A stretch of DNA of 64,000 bases. Source: Sipunculus nudus (lineage: Eukaryota > Annelida > Sipuncula > Golfingiida > Sipunculidae). A program made the position numbers and the translations under genes. The notes beneath the pieces were generated by a model. The model searched no databases. It saw only the letters and a program-made list of their open reading frames with translations, and was not told the origin of the DNA. The stretch is taken from positions 49,690,750-49,754,749 of the forward strand of contig CM049318.1 of NCBI GenBank assembly GCA_026874595.1, given 5' to 3'. Within the stretch, counting starts at the first letter, position 1. Every line of letters begins with the position of its first letter. Positions 36,070 to 47,145 of the stretch are shown here, piece by piece.

Positions 36070-36127
<58 letters not shown>
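36070..36127. repeat. (TA)n microsatellite
   Basis: About 29 TA units between the two copies of the duplicated segment. Confidence 0.95.
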
Positions 36128-36131
<4 letters not shown>

Positions 36132-36839
36132 CTACATAGGGGATTTTCCGATGTATTTCTTTATTTTCTGATGAATTTCTTTGCTTTTTGTTGGGGCATT
36201 AAACTTCTAGGTAAAAATAAATGTTTTGTATGTCAGTATATGTGAACTACTGACATTGTCTCGAAGGAGAAAATAATCCATGTATGTTGAAAGTTTTGTT
36301 GCAATCTTCGAAACACATCATTTTTACATATTTTCTAGTGAACTGAACTTTGTATTTGCCATTTGGGGCATGACCAGCTCTTTGGGATCGCAAGGTTTAT
36401 GGGAAATCTTTGCCCAGAAGTCTTTCCTGTCATATAAACCATAACTTGATCGTATAACACCGTGGTCTGGGTTAGTTTCCTGATAATAAACATGCCCAAA
36501 ATGCGATGCAACATGTTCTTTACCTAATTTAATTAAAGACATTACAGAGTATTTTTCACGTGATGCAAACTTTGATGATTTTTGTTATTTATCGGGTAGA
36601 CCTTTCTTAATTCACCAAAGACCATAAACACTGAATCAAGCGGCTTTTTTTGTTAATAGGAGTTTAGAGGAAAATAAACTAAATTAATATATACTTTGAG
36701 CCATGATCTCAGAATTCCCAGGCGGTGTTTATCAGGGGGGTCCATTAAGAGGATCAATATTATCCAATCATCATCATGTCATTCCACTCATATATCAAAT
36801 CTAAATTGAGTAAAAACATCTCAATATTTTAGAGTAGTG
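36128..36839. other. Spacer between duplicated segments
   Basis: AT-rich. The minus-strand frame at 36542-36324 has no supporting signals. Confidence 0.45.
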
Positions 36840-37360
36840 GTGAACCTCTTGTAGCCATGAATACACGATTCAGTGGGCATTTCTATTGGACTGGTAAGCA
36901 TGACTTGATTAACGGTACAAGCCCTACAGGCAAATGTACTGCAACGGTCACCCATCCTGGTGCATTGATGTCTTGGCAAACAGCGGACAAACTTAACATT
37001 AAGCTACGATGATGATTTAACACAAAAGAGTACATGTGGGACACAAAGAAAACATGTGAATTCACACCCCAACTGGAAATCCATCTCTATGGTAACGAGT
37101 AATTTCCTTTAGCGCGTATAAGATGGCTATCGACTCGCCATGCTTGCATTCATGCGGTCAGAATCGATAGGCGTTAAAAGAAAAATACTAATAAAGCTTA
37201 CGATTTTCCTGGTGTATGAGAGACTACTTGTCGGAAATGAGTCTTTGTAAAAAATGACAAAAATAGTTGCATCCACATAGAGTTTTGCAGTCCGGTCCTC
37301 GTTGCCAGATGTAAAGACACTCTAACGCTGGTATTGTCAGAGGGCCGGAATGAAACTAAT
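36840..37360 (+). repeat. Duplicated segment, copy 2
   Basis: Direct-orientation relative of 35401-35900, without the tRNA-like head. Block identities are listed there. It ends about 130 bp before the TATA box of the candidate gene at 37494. Confidence 0.6.
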
Positions 37361-37493
37361 CCCCTTGAGACACGATCGCCATTACAGTGGAGATTGAACG
37401 ATATTTATGAATTGTCATAACTGGTAACTTAGTATGTTATTTAATCGAATAATGTCAGTGGTTGAAAAGGTGATTTCCCAGACTTGAATCAAG

Positions 37494-37502
37494 TTATAAG
37501 AG
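37494..37502 (+). promoter_or_regulatory. TATA box of the candidate secreted-peptide gene
   Basis: GTTATAAGAG lies 25-30 bp upstream of CACTGCAATCAGAG, an initiator-like context near 37520-37524. That gives a 5' untranslated region of about 50 bases. This spacing is what a TATA-type Pol II promoter needs. Confidence 0.4.
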
Positions 37503-37572
37503 CGGGTGTCACACTGCAATCAGAGCAACGAGAGCAGGTGTGGCATGTTTAAAATTTGGAGCTGGATGCACA

Positions 37573-37824
37573 ATGCGATACTACGCTCTCATTGGTCTGA
37601 TTGCTATTCTTTGCTCTGTGCCTACTGTGGGGGTAACCCAGAGAACCTTGCTATACAAAGCAGCGGTTGAAATAAAGGAGAACTGGGACGAATGCAGGGT
37701 AAAACCGCAGCGTGAGGGTAAATGTGTATTAATAAGCTTGACTTACCATAATAATTTGATTTAAGGCATAAAAAAGTGTGCATTTTAGATTTCATTTTCT
37801 TTACAGAGTGAAGATAAAAGTTAA
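37573..37824 (+). CDS. Candidate small secreted peptide gene, two exons (unknown)
   Basis: ATG at 37573 opens a classic signal peptide: MRYY, then the hydrophobic ALIGLIAILCSVPTVGV, with cleavage likely near VTQ. A short charged region follows (KAAVEIKENWDECR). A donor, AATGCAGG|GTAAAA, ends exon 1 at 37698 in phase 0. A very good acceptor, TTTCATTTTCTTTACAG, ends at 37806. Exon 2 adds four or five codons and stops at TAA 37822-37824, giving about 47 residues. AATAAA follows near 37990. A second donor, GAGG|GTAAAT (37718), would give a slightly longer product, and unspliced translation would run to 37764. An out-of-frame ATG at 37545 weakens the start. No homologue is recognised. It resembles a secreted peptide or the first exon of a longer secreted protein. 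Confidence 0.42.
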
Positions 37825-38766
37825 CCCGTCTTGTCTGACAACGAAATAGAAAATAGTTGAAAATCCGGGTATCGGGATTTTGGCTCGGAAATTAGCATAA
37901 TGCCTTTATTCTTTATGTATCCTCTGAAAAGAAAGTGCAAACTAAACAAATATATCACCTTATGTGACTAAAACGCACAAATAACAGGAATAAATGCTCA
38001 ATGAAAGGCTGAATTCAGTAATACGGCTCATCGTCTACAGATAACGAAGAGTGGCGGGTGGTAACTTATCATTCACAACATCTTTGCGAATTATTCTGCA
38101 GTGTTGTGTTCCCAAATAATAAAAAAATTATCTAGATCCATGGAGGTTTCATCTATGCTGAACAAAGATACACGGTCGAGTGAATCTAATGCGGGAGCAA
38201 TGTTATACTTAGGGTTTCATTAGTGCCATGCTGAATGATAAATTTGATTTCTGGGCCGAGGAACCCTGACGCAATCATGGAACAAAGCTTTCTAATCATC
38301 ACAGAACACGTTTCTCGTGAAACGTTATTTTAAACTTTGAAACCTAATTATCTAGCTTATAGGAAGCCAAGGACAATTTTATTACACATAATTCCTTCGA
38401 TTTGAGAAAGGAGTGATCTTAATTTGCAATCAGATGAACAATCCCACGATATTTTACCGCTACAAGTATAAATATGCATATCTCTACACATTCATATTTC
38501 TGTTTAATAACAAATAAATCCTTTAATATCTTTTTCCCTCGTTCTCACAATAAGAGATTAAGAATAACTCATATCGTATCTATCTGACTTAAAAGGAAAT
38601 TATTTTGTAGATAACATTAACAGCTTATTCGAGTTTTAAATTGCATTGATACCATAATCCTGGAAAAGTAAGCATTTTAAGGCATAAAGCCTTTGTTTCT
38701 TTTCACCTCTACCAAGTATGTCGTGTCTGTTAGCATTATTAAATGAAAAAAAAAACACTTGACAGG
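37825..38766. other. 3' flank of the candidate gene, otherwise nothing recognised
   Basis: Contains GGAATAAATG near 37990, the nearest poly(A) signal. No shared repeat occurs until the LTR at 38767. Confidence 0.45.
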
Positions 38767-39894
38767 TGTCACACAACTAGAGATGTGAACAACCAGGTTC
38801 TTTTAACTGTCAAACCAGCTGGCTGAAACTCATGCATACGCACACTCCAGAAGAGAAATAGACATCAGTTAACAAAAACAAAACAATATATTAAAGAAAA
38901 CATACACTAATTATTTTTCTCCAAAGATGCGCGCCATACATAAAGGCACTGATGATCATAAAAGATCGATAATAATCACATAAACAAACATCAAGTCCGT
39001 TAACCACAGTACACAGAATAGCCCCTTGTTCACACTTCTCCTGATCACACGAAACACGTGACTTCGGAATGTAGCGCTGCCCGGCTCCCCTTTTGGTCGC
39101 GCGGTGTTTACAGCACCATCAGTCCACTTTTGATACAAGAAAGTCCGACCAAAAATAGTCCTTCGTTGGACATCTCTAGGTAACTGATTAAGCCTCCACA
39201 CAGCGATATCCAGTACCTCCATAGTTAGGCGTTTAAATAGTGTCCTCGGTCTGTTCTTTGAAGCGCTCACAACGGATTAAATTCGCCAGATTATCAGTCC
39301 GACAACAAAATGCGATACTGTTAAGAATTCAATTACAGAGAAATCACCGTGGCCTTCCCCTGACAACAACAATCTAAGCTAATAGACATCACCTCTCAGC
39401 TGTCTAAACTCTGATGCACGCAGACCAGCACTGGACTGCAGATATCGCCAGGCTACAAAAACTGATCGCGCACTTGTAGCGAATATCGTCCTAATCACGC
39501 CTTATATATGCATGCTGATTTCACAAGTGTTGAACATCTTCTGGCCAATCACCACTTCCTATTATGCCGACTGCCAATTATTACATGAATCTAAATATGG
39601 ACACGCCTCCAGGGTTAAAACCCTGAGAAACCCAAGTTTAACAGGTGCATATCCCTTGAAGTCTACAACAAACAGTCGTTACTTTAGAGACTACTAAAAA
39701 GAGACGGATCACAATTGAACTCCACTTAAATTAATATCACACGAGACACGTGTGCTCTCTAACGAAAGTTCTCACGCTAATATCTAACCATGTTGCTCAA
39801 TATAAATGAACAGTGAATTATCAAAACAATCATCTGGTTATAATCCCTACTAGAATATGTAATACAGTAACTAAGTCACAGTCCTCTGATGACA
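38767..39894 (-). mobile_element. Solo LTR, family B, with intact 5-bp target duplication
   Basis: Starts TGTCACACAAC and ends CTCTGATGACA, giving TG...CA termini with inverted TGTCA/TGACA. It is flanked on both sides by ACAGG (38762-38766 and 39895-39899), a perfect 5-bp target-site duplication. The window's first 299 bases are the right end of a second copy. A TATA box, CATATATAAGG, is on the minus strand (complement 39501-39511), and a minus-strand frame of 104 codons (39270-38956) lies downstream of it. At 1128 bp with nothing retroviral beside it, this is a solo LTR left by recombination. The clean duplication suggests a fairly recent insertion. Confidence 0.8.
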
Positions 39895-39899
39895 ACAGG

Positions 39900-41394
39900 A
39901 TTTAAGATTACATGCTGCGCATTTACTGGTGTGCTTATTACCCAAGACGCATCTTACGACAAAACCACAAAACATTTTACCACGTAAAATTTCGGTTCGA
40001 TTTTAACTAAGGGAGCGGGGGCAGGTCGGACTTTTTTGTCAAATCTGAAGTATGTCCTGTTGTCAGTGATCAGATGAAAAGCTGCAATAAATATTTGACA
40101 TCCAGTTCTATTCATTTAAAAACTGAAGTGACAGCTGCTCCGCTTATACATGTCAATCAGCGGAATTCACTTTACGAAAGCTCCACTAATGAAATCAAAA
40201 GATGATATTTAAAAAAAATGATTTAATGCACTGAAATTCGAGGATAATTTACCTGTACAGCTAGAGTAGCACTCATACAGCCGAGCTGATACATCTAAGC
40301 ACCCGTCTCAAAAGTTTTGCGTTACTCAGTTCCGTTGTGTTGCGTAATCGTGGTAAAGTACAAACCATCAAAACCCGAATGAAACATGACTACCTTGGCA
40401 TATAGATATATCTTTCAGAAAGTTCTGTGGTCGTCGTACTTCTCAAGTGGAAATGCTGCAATCAACCAAAGTGGAAATGCTGCAAATTGTGAAATTAAAT
40501 GTTATTTGGAAGCAAAACAGCTCACGTAACACTAATGGCATTAAATTGCTTCTAAAATATGAAGTGGGCGTCTATTAAAAAAGCCTTTACGCAAATACGG
40601 TTTCACTGCAGATGACGTAAAGAGCGAATCGTGCAAATCACTGCTTAGTACTATGCGGGTTGTGCCTGAAAAGAATGTCCAAGATCTGGTTCCTCCCGTT
40701 TAGTGTGTTTTCGGAATTTCATTTAAAGGTGCGCTTAAACTGATTGACAGCAATGGGTTAAATAGGAAAGGGCACAGACGGTGAATACCCCGCCGATTCT
40801 GATGTATGATATCCTAGCACAGACACGGCTGTGGGCGTATGCCAAGGCCGACTAACTTATTGCTTGTAAACATATCACATGGTGTACGGAGTGTCTGTAC
40901 AGACATGCCACTTTGTCGACCTTACTGTACCTTATATATGACCGTCTGCCGGACATTATAATGCATAGACCCATGGGGGAAATGGCAAATGTCAATGAAA
41001 CGCATATTTTCTCTGTCCATGGATTACACTTAGTGGTGCCATAAAGAATAAGACAGCAATCTCTAATTCACACAGGGCACATACACTTGATGGATCGAAA
41101 AGTGACGGGCAACATTTGGCTCCTCGTGAAAATATATTACTTTATATATTTCTACGCATGAAAAGGCATATCAGATACTAAGGCACATTTAACAGTAGCA
41201 AATTCCATGCATAAATACACTTTTACTACTCAAATTATTTGTGGTAATTTCAGTTTGGAGCTTGAGCGCCTCCACAAGGATAACTATCCAGAGACATTAC
41301 CTCAGCATTACTTGCCCCAACACACAAACACCCTAACACAAATACATATACGGTATCGTGGAACCGTGTTCACGGTATCGTGCATGTGGGAAAC
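39900..41394. other. No supported gene
   Basis: A direct repeat, AAGTGGAAATGCTGCAA x2, occurs at about 40446 and 40469. At 41236-41252 an acceptor-like stretch is followed by an open frame, discussed under the rejected items. Confidence 0.45.
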
Positions 41395-41615
41395 GCAGAC
41401 GTCCTTAGTGTGCGCAGTGCAGGGGCGACCCGGGTTCGATTCCCTGCTGCTTTGAGAGTGGGTTGTATTGGCTCGTCTATGGCTTATGATTTTCATTGTT
41501 GTCCTCCGGTTTCCTCTACAGACCACTGAATACAACCATCTGTGCCATGGCGAATGCCTAACATTAGTTGTTATAACTGGCCGTACAATCCGTGTAAAAT
41601 AAATAAATCAAGTTC
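41395..41615 (+). mobile_element. tRNA-derived SINE, family SINE-B, best copy
   Basis: B box GGGTTCGATTCCC at about 41430-41443 is followed by the body CCTCCGGTTTCCTCTACAG and GACCACTGAATACAACC, then ATTAGTTGTTATAACTGG, CGTACAATCCGTG and the tail TAAAATAAATAAATC. The last blocks match the minus-strand reading of 318-420 nearly base for base, which fixes the 3' end of the family. The A box is less clear. Confidence 0.7.
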
Positions 41616-42090
41616 CACATGACTGATTATAATATATATGTTATTGGATTGATACGGAGCAATGATAGGGGACGGGAGGGAAATGATTAGATTGATAACA
41701 GCTTAACATTATCTCAGGTTCTCTTACAGAAATTTATTTTTTAAAAGTTCGAATAGTCAGGTAGGAATACAAATAAAGAAAAACGTAGATCAAAGTAGTA
41801 TAATAACAGTAGGGCAAAATAAGGACTGAATTCATACATGTTACAACATGTCGGTGAAATACAAGGCCCGAGATCTAAGCCCTTTCTGATATTAATCCTG
41901 AGGCGTTGAGACCACATTGGGCTAAATACTGCTCATATCAGTTTATTATTTTCATAACACAAGCAAACCATCAAAACTGCATATTACAAAGCAAATATAA
42001 CAGTTTTAGAAAAAGATATGAAAGGTAGGAAACCTAGGACTGAGGCAAAGAAGTAGGATTGCTGGTCAGCTTGTAATCTAGTATCTTTCC
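41616..42090. other. No recognisable gene or repeat
   Basis: AT-rich spacer between the SINE and the R repeat. Confidence 0.45.
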
Positions 42091-42480
42091 ATGACAGGAG
42101 AGGGTGCGCTCATTCCCGGTCGTGAGTGTATGTGTGTGTGTGTTTGTTCACATCATAACTCACGCATTCGTGAAGGAAATCCCGAAATTTTCAGGGCACT
42201 TCGGGCATGAGCCAATGGAGAATCGGTTTGACTTTTCTGTGGGGCCAGCTTATGATCTGGATCCTGGAGGGATTCCTTGAATATTTACAAATGTGTAGTT
42301 ACATATGCCCGATTGAACATGGGAATATGGGCTAAATACGTGAATGTAAACCTTATTGTTAACATATGTACCAACGAAAGAGGAAATATTGATCAATAAT
42401 TGAATGAATATACGGGTTGCGGAGTAAAGACCGCCAAACACGGCGGAGGCCTGCCTCCCTGAGATGCATATTTTCAGTTA
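42091..42480 (+). repeat. Dispersed repeat R, near-complete copy in forward orientation
   Basis: Order: GACAGGAGAGGGTGCGCTC, a GT run, TTGTTCACATCATAACTCAC, GCATTCGTGAAGGAAATCCC, AATTTTCAGGGCACTTCGGG, GAGAATCGGTTTGAC, CTTATGATCTGGATCCTGG, GATTCCTTGAATATTT, and at the end CACGGCGGAGGCCTGCCTCC. From memory this order matches a repeat widespread in mollusc and other invertebrate assemblies. There is no terminal inverted repeat. Confidence 0.7.
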
Positions 42481-43469
42481 TCATTCTTTCGATTTCTGGG
42501 CGTTAGAATGTAAAAACACTGTACAGGCCTCTTACAGATATAATTATCCGTATGTGACTCAGGTGACTCAAAGCTAATTCACCAGGTCCTTTTGATTTAA
42601 TCTCGGTACATCCATCGAACCCAGATGCAGTCATTCCGTTATAAATACGCAATTATCACGAGATAAAGTTTTTTTTAAGTAATCAACAGATGCACAAACC
42701 TCTGATGCATATTTTCTAGGGACCGACTATTTAGATTAAAGCAGTGATTTGATTGTTCCTTTAATAATATTGTGCTATAAAGATAGACGACTGAGATACT
42801 GGTTTTTTAGATTGCAAAGGAGAATGAATTATTCCAGTTTTCCTAAGAAGAACTCTGATTCTGAGAAACTTCCTTACATCAGCAAATTAACTTGACGCCA
42901 ACGAATATAATTGTTATGTCGAAACAAGGGTGGCTTTCACGAAAACCTCTCAGTTTCTGACCATTACACAGGTCGACACCGTGCACTAACGTCATAAACC
43001 TGCTCAAAAGGTTGTAGATATAATTAATCAACTGACGGTCATTGCAAATTAATAAACCCCATGTAAATTAGAACTTCATTTTGTGAAGTAAAAAAATGGA
43101 AACGCCACGTACCTTGAATTTTTCCTGGTAGGCCCTTCGTAATGACATCATATTTGTGAGCGAATTTACTCATTTTATTGTTAAACACGAATTACTAATT
43201 TTCTTTGCCATGACTATAATTATATTTCGCCTTCTAAACCTGCCATCCCCCATATCACGACCGTTAACATGGTGTAATCTCTAAACAATCGAAACTATTT
43301 TGACTTTATTAGGATTTGTTTACTTGTTTTGAAAAATTATTCTCTATTTGTTTTCCTATTTATTTGCAGGAGGATTTTCATTTGATTTGCACGAAAATAC
43401 TTTCGCCAATAAATGACAAATATTTCGTTGATTGTTGAACTGTATTTACTGTACTTATTTTGGTAAAAG

Positions 43470-43470
<1 letters not shown>
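42481..43470. other. No firm gene; one acceptor-flanked short frame
   Basis: A strong splice acceptor, TTTTCCTATTTATTTGCAG (to 43369), precedes two alternative short frames. One reads EDFHLICTKILSPINDKYF and ends in TGA at about 43437. The other ends at the TGA inside AATAAATGAC (about 43410). A short terminal exon is possible. No partner exon was found. Confidence 0.25.

Positions 43471-43522
<52 letters not shown>
43471..43522. repeat. (TA)n microsatellite
   Basis: About 26 TA units. Confidence 0.95.
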
Positions 43523-43525
<3 letters not shown>

Positions 43526-43954
43526 AATAAATGCTTGATAGTTAAACAAATAGTAAAAAAAAAATTATTTATCCATCTGGTATTGTTGGCTTAATCCTGC
43601 ACAGTCGTAATTGAATGCTACACGCTTCAGGTGAACGTTAATCAAATGGATACTGTGTTAGGGATATATAGCAAAAAATAAATATGGGAGATGTTTGGTG
43701 CCAAATATAGTATGGTTGGTTAACCGGATCCAATTAAACGAAGTCGTCTTGTATCTGTCTGAAGATGAATCCGGGTTTATTCCCTTCAATTGACACAGAT
43801 ACCATTAAAGTAGTTTTCTGCCTTTTCTGTGGAAGAACTGGCATCCTCTTTCCATGAAAACATGTTGTTTACTTAGTTTCTCAAGGTTCAATAGGTTTAA
43901 TATAAACAGATTAATCATTAACGTTCTTGTATTCTGTTCTTATATTTACACAAA

Positions 43955-44154
43955 TGTGCACTTACAGAATCCTCGTTCCAGATCATGTGCCGAATCCACA
44001 CCAAAATCTAATCCAGTTTATAGTGAGCCTTATCCGAAATGCCCTGAAAATTTTACAATTCTCCGTTCATGATTAGGTAGGTTATCATTTGAACAAATAC
44101 ACACACAGAAACACACACATGAAAGGAGATGAACCTAAACCTTTCTGGCGGAAA
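43955..44154 (-). repeat. Dispersed repeat R, copy 4
   Basis: Carries GATCATGTGCCGAATCCACA, AAATCTAATCCAG, CCGAAATGCCCTGAAAATTT, TTCTCCGTTCATGATTAGG, a CA-rich stretch and TTTCTGGCGGAA. The far end with GGCGGAGGC is not preserved. Confidence 0.6.
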
Positions 44155-44949
44155 AAAAATACAGTTCTGATTGTTTCGCTGTATAAACTGCGTTTAATAA
44201 ATCAACATTATTTAATTTACTGTATTGTGCCCTTAAATCTGCTAATTTTTTTTAACATAAGCAGTTTGTTTTATAACCATCCTAATATTTCAGTATATAT
44301 ATTTTTTTGTATTGGTAACGGATTTCTAATACATAAGAAAAGCATGTAAATAAGTAAAAATTTATGTTGAATGGTAAGCAGAGACAAAATGCTTTTTCGT
44401 GGCATAATGGTTTATTCCACTTTATCTTCATGGCATAATGGACTGTTCTACACACTCTTCTTTTATTCTTGGGCCTGTTATCAACACTTCGTTTTTTTTT
44501 TAACTCATTCTGTGCCTTTTTGTTTGACTTAGTCGAACTTGCTCCAAAGGGACGAAGCGTAGTGAATGTCCTTATTGACTTAACTTTGCTTTTTCCAAAT
44601 GTCAGAGGACCATTTTTTCCCAAATTTCATTTACGTGTCTTACAAGAAACCTGCAAAAATTACAATAATACGCTATCAAAACGTGTCGTTCTGTCTTTCG
44701 GACATAAATTTTGCGAATATGTCTTATAAGAAACTGTTTGCAAAAAGCTATAAAACAACGATATTGACAGCGTGAAAAATGCAACAGATTCCGAGTTAAA
44801 AATCTGCAGGGCATTGATAATCATATGTTATGTATAATATAACGTTCATTTAATACCCAATTTTTCATAAATTATTGTATGTATAAACAAAATGTATTTT
44901 GCATGTTCTTTGTTATCTTTACACACACACACATATAAATGTGTATATT

Positions 44950-44981
<32 letters not shown>

Positions 44982-45556
44982 ATTTATAAAGAACATTAAA
45001 GGTTGTTATCTTCATGGATATGTTATCTTCAGTGATAAATATAAAAATCCAAATCAAACATTACTTACCCTAAATATCCAAAGAAATTTCTCTTTATGTT
45101 ATAGATCACAGTTTAGTCCGTATATGTAAGGCTGCGTGGGAGAAGACTTCGGCAGTTTGTCCAGACAGACATTTAATTTTGCAGACGAGCAGGTGTTTCA
45201 GGCGGAGTCGTGACTCAGCTTTTAATATGTTTGCTGGACATGTTTTGTTGCTATACGGTTTCTTTGGCTTGAAAACATGTTGTATACCTTTTTTTGTCAT
45301 GTTGATGATTCAGAGGATTAATGTTTTAGATGATCTGTAGTATCTAGTTATGCCACAGCGCAGTTGGAGTTTCACAGGCAGTTAGTGGTGGAGCGCGTGG
45401 AGCAATTTAAGTATTCCAATGGTTGATTATTCTTTATCTCCATTCAATAGTTATTACTGTTCACCCGCAATATATTTATGTTTATACTCTAAGCATGAAA
45501 CATTAACCGCAGCTCTTCCATTGACAGTTGTTAGTTTCAACACCTTTCGGCAGACA
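44155..45556. other. AT-rich, no supported gene
   Basis: A direct repeat, TTCRTGGCATAATGG, occurs at 44396 and 44427. Short (CA)n and (TA)n tracts lie at about 44923-44981. The overlapping open frames at 44282-44814 lack splice signals. Confidence 0.45.
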
Positions 45557-45577
45557 GTGCCACCTAGCGGCTATGGT
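45557..45577. promoter_or_regulatory. CTCF-like motif
   Basis: AGTGCCACCTAGCGGCTATG fits the CTCF core type GCCMYCTAGYGGC closely. This is a sequence match only. A second, weaker match is at 20951-20970. Confidence 0.38.
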
Positions 45578-46417
45578 CTTCACCTTAAATAATAATAATA
45601 ATTATAATAGTAATGATGATTAAATTAAGTAATTGTTACTAGTGTAAAAAGCAAGCCTAAAATATCACCCACAAAGTCACCTGTTAAATGTTCTAGTTAA
45701 ATGCACCGAAAATTCTAAGTTGACCTTTTGACGACATTAGAATGCCCTTGTCACGGTTTTATATTCTTACTTGGGTGAAATCCCTTTATTAACATTCGAC
45801 TGAAGAAACTCAAAGGATTGAAAGGCTTTTCACAGAACACAGATTAAAAGCAAAACATTTCAAGCAAGAAATAAAACCATAAAGCCGAATAATCGCATAT
45901 GAAACGCTGGTCTCTCGCGTGGGAAGAGGAGGTCTACTTTTCTTGATTAATGTGAGAGGGGAAGTCCAGTTATCATGGTAATCTTCCAGCTCAGGTCTTA
46001 AAGAAGGTCAACTCTTCTTGGCTCTTCTTCCGAAGGTCTGCTGGTACACAGCTATTACCATGGTGTAACTTTAACTAGCTATTACGTAGGAAGATCAAAG
46101 GAGGTAGATTGTATCATATTTTTTCCACATCCCGATTTGTCAGCCAGATACCCTGTACGTTTAATTAAAAGCTTTCCTAGCTACATCAGTTCCTGTTAAC
46201 CCGGCCCCGGATCAATAATATAAGCCGTGGTCCTTCGTGTCCTCTCCAACATGACGTCTGCAAACGAGCTACTTTAGACGCCTGGTGTATGTTTGGTTCC
46301 CTGAATTGTTACATTTAATGCCTGTGGTTTATCATTGACACCAGTAATATGTGTTACGGGCATTCTGCTAATAATGAAGGTACCTAATGTAATTACTTAA
46401 TGAAGATTTATTGCCTT
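45578..46417. other. No recognisable gene or repeat
   Basis: Mixed sequence. No signal was found. Confidence 0.45.
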
Positions 46418-46660
46418 CCCCCTGGAGGGTATGCGTTCAGCCTCTCTCGTGTGTGTGCGTTTGCGCGGGTGTGTGCGTGTGTGTTGGTTCACAGCATAAC
46501 TAAATCATGAAAGAAATCTCATTAAATTTTCATCGCTTTCGAGAAAGGACATATGAAGAATCGATTAGAATTTGATGTGGATTCGGCACGTGATCGAGAT
46601 TCGGAACGTCTTCATTGATGTTCAGTCACTTATGCACGGATGAACCTTGGAATTTGGGCT
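46418..46660 (+). repeat. Dispersed repeat R, 5' half
   Basis: Begins ATTGCCTTCCCCCTGGAGGG, then a GT-rich run, GTTGGTTCACAGCATAAC, TCATGAAAGAAATCTCATTA, TTTTCATCGCTTTCG, GAAGAATCGATTAGAATTTG and GTGGATTCGGCACGTGATC. The right half with GGCGGAGGC is absent. Confidence 0.65.
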
Positions 46661-46884
46661 GAATTAGTTAAAGCAAACACGGTTTTAGGAGCATTTTACC
46701 ATGGGAACCCCGACATGGCCAGGCTTGCAATCCTTAGAATGATATAGCTGGTGCAATGCGATCTTTCTATATGATGAGGCTACCTATAACATACTCTCCT
46801 TTTGTTTTAGTTTTTCAACTACATGATATTTTTTTCTTCTTCATGTTTTTGGAGTTAACCGCGTATGTCCGCTAAGTTGCATTT

Positions 46885-47145
46885 CGGTTTTGGGACTACA
46901 TGACAGGGCGGTAGAACTCGTTTCATGTCATTTCGTTTTAAAGCCTGATGTCATCCAGGCCCGATGTTTACCTTACCTGTGGATCCTTGCAATCATAATC
47001 TAAAGACGCACTCGTTTGTGAGTAATAAGCCCATAGAGTGTAACTCTGGATGTAAGAAACCTTTGAAACACCGCAACTCGGCTGAGATTTGAACTCGTGA
47101 CCTTCTGGTTTGGAGTCCTGTATTCCTCCGCTTGACCATGTTTTC
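46885..47145 (-). mobile_element. tRNA-derived SINE, family SINE-A, copy 2
   Basis: On the minus strand A box TGGTCAAGCGG (complement 47131-47141) fits the consensus TRGYNNARNNG, and B box GAGTTCAAATC (complement 47086-47096) fits GWTCRANNC. The head is followed by a body shared with 11340-11590: AGTGCGTCT-type, GGGCCTGG and the complement of GACAGGGCGGTAGAAC. Both copies are on the minus strand and probably inserted independently. Confidence 0.75.

Noticed and set aside
41207-41455. Frame containing SLELERLHKDNYPE, faintly like a homeodomain helix-1 region, behind an acceptor-like site
   Set aside because: The resemblance is a few residues, the rest does not follow a homeodomain, and the frame runs into the SINE-B at 41395.
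44282-44623. 113-codon lysine-rich minus-strand frame
   Set aside because: Composition follows A/T-rich sequence. It overlaps another frame on the opposite strand and has no splice or promoter signals.
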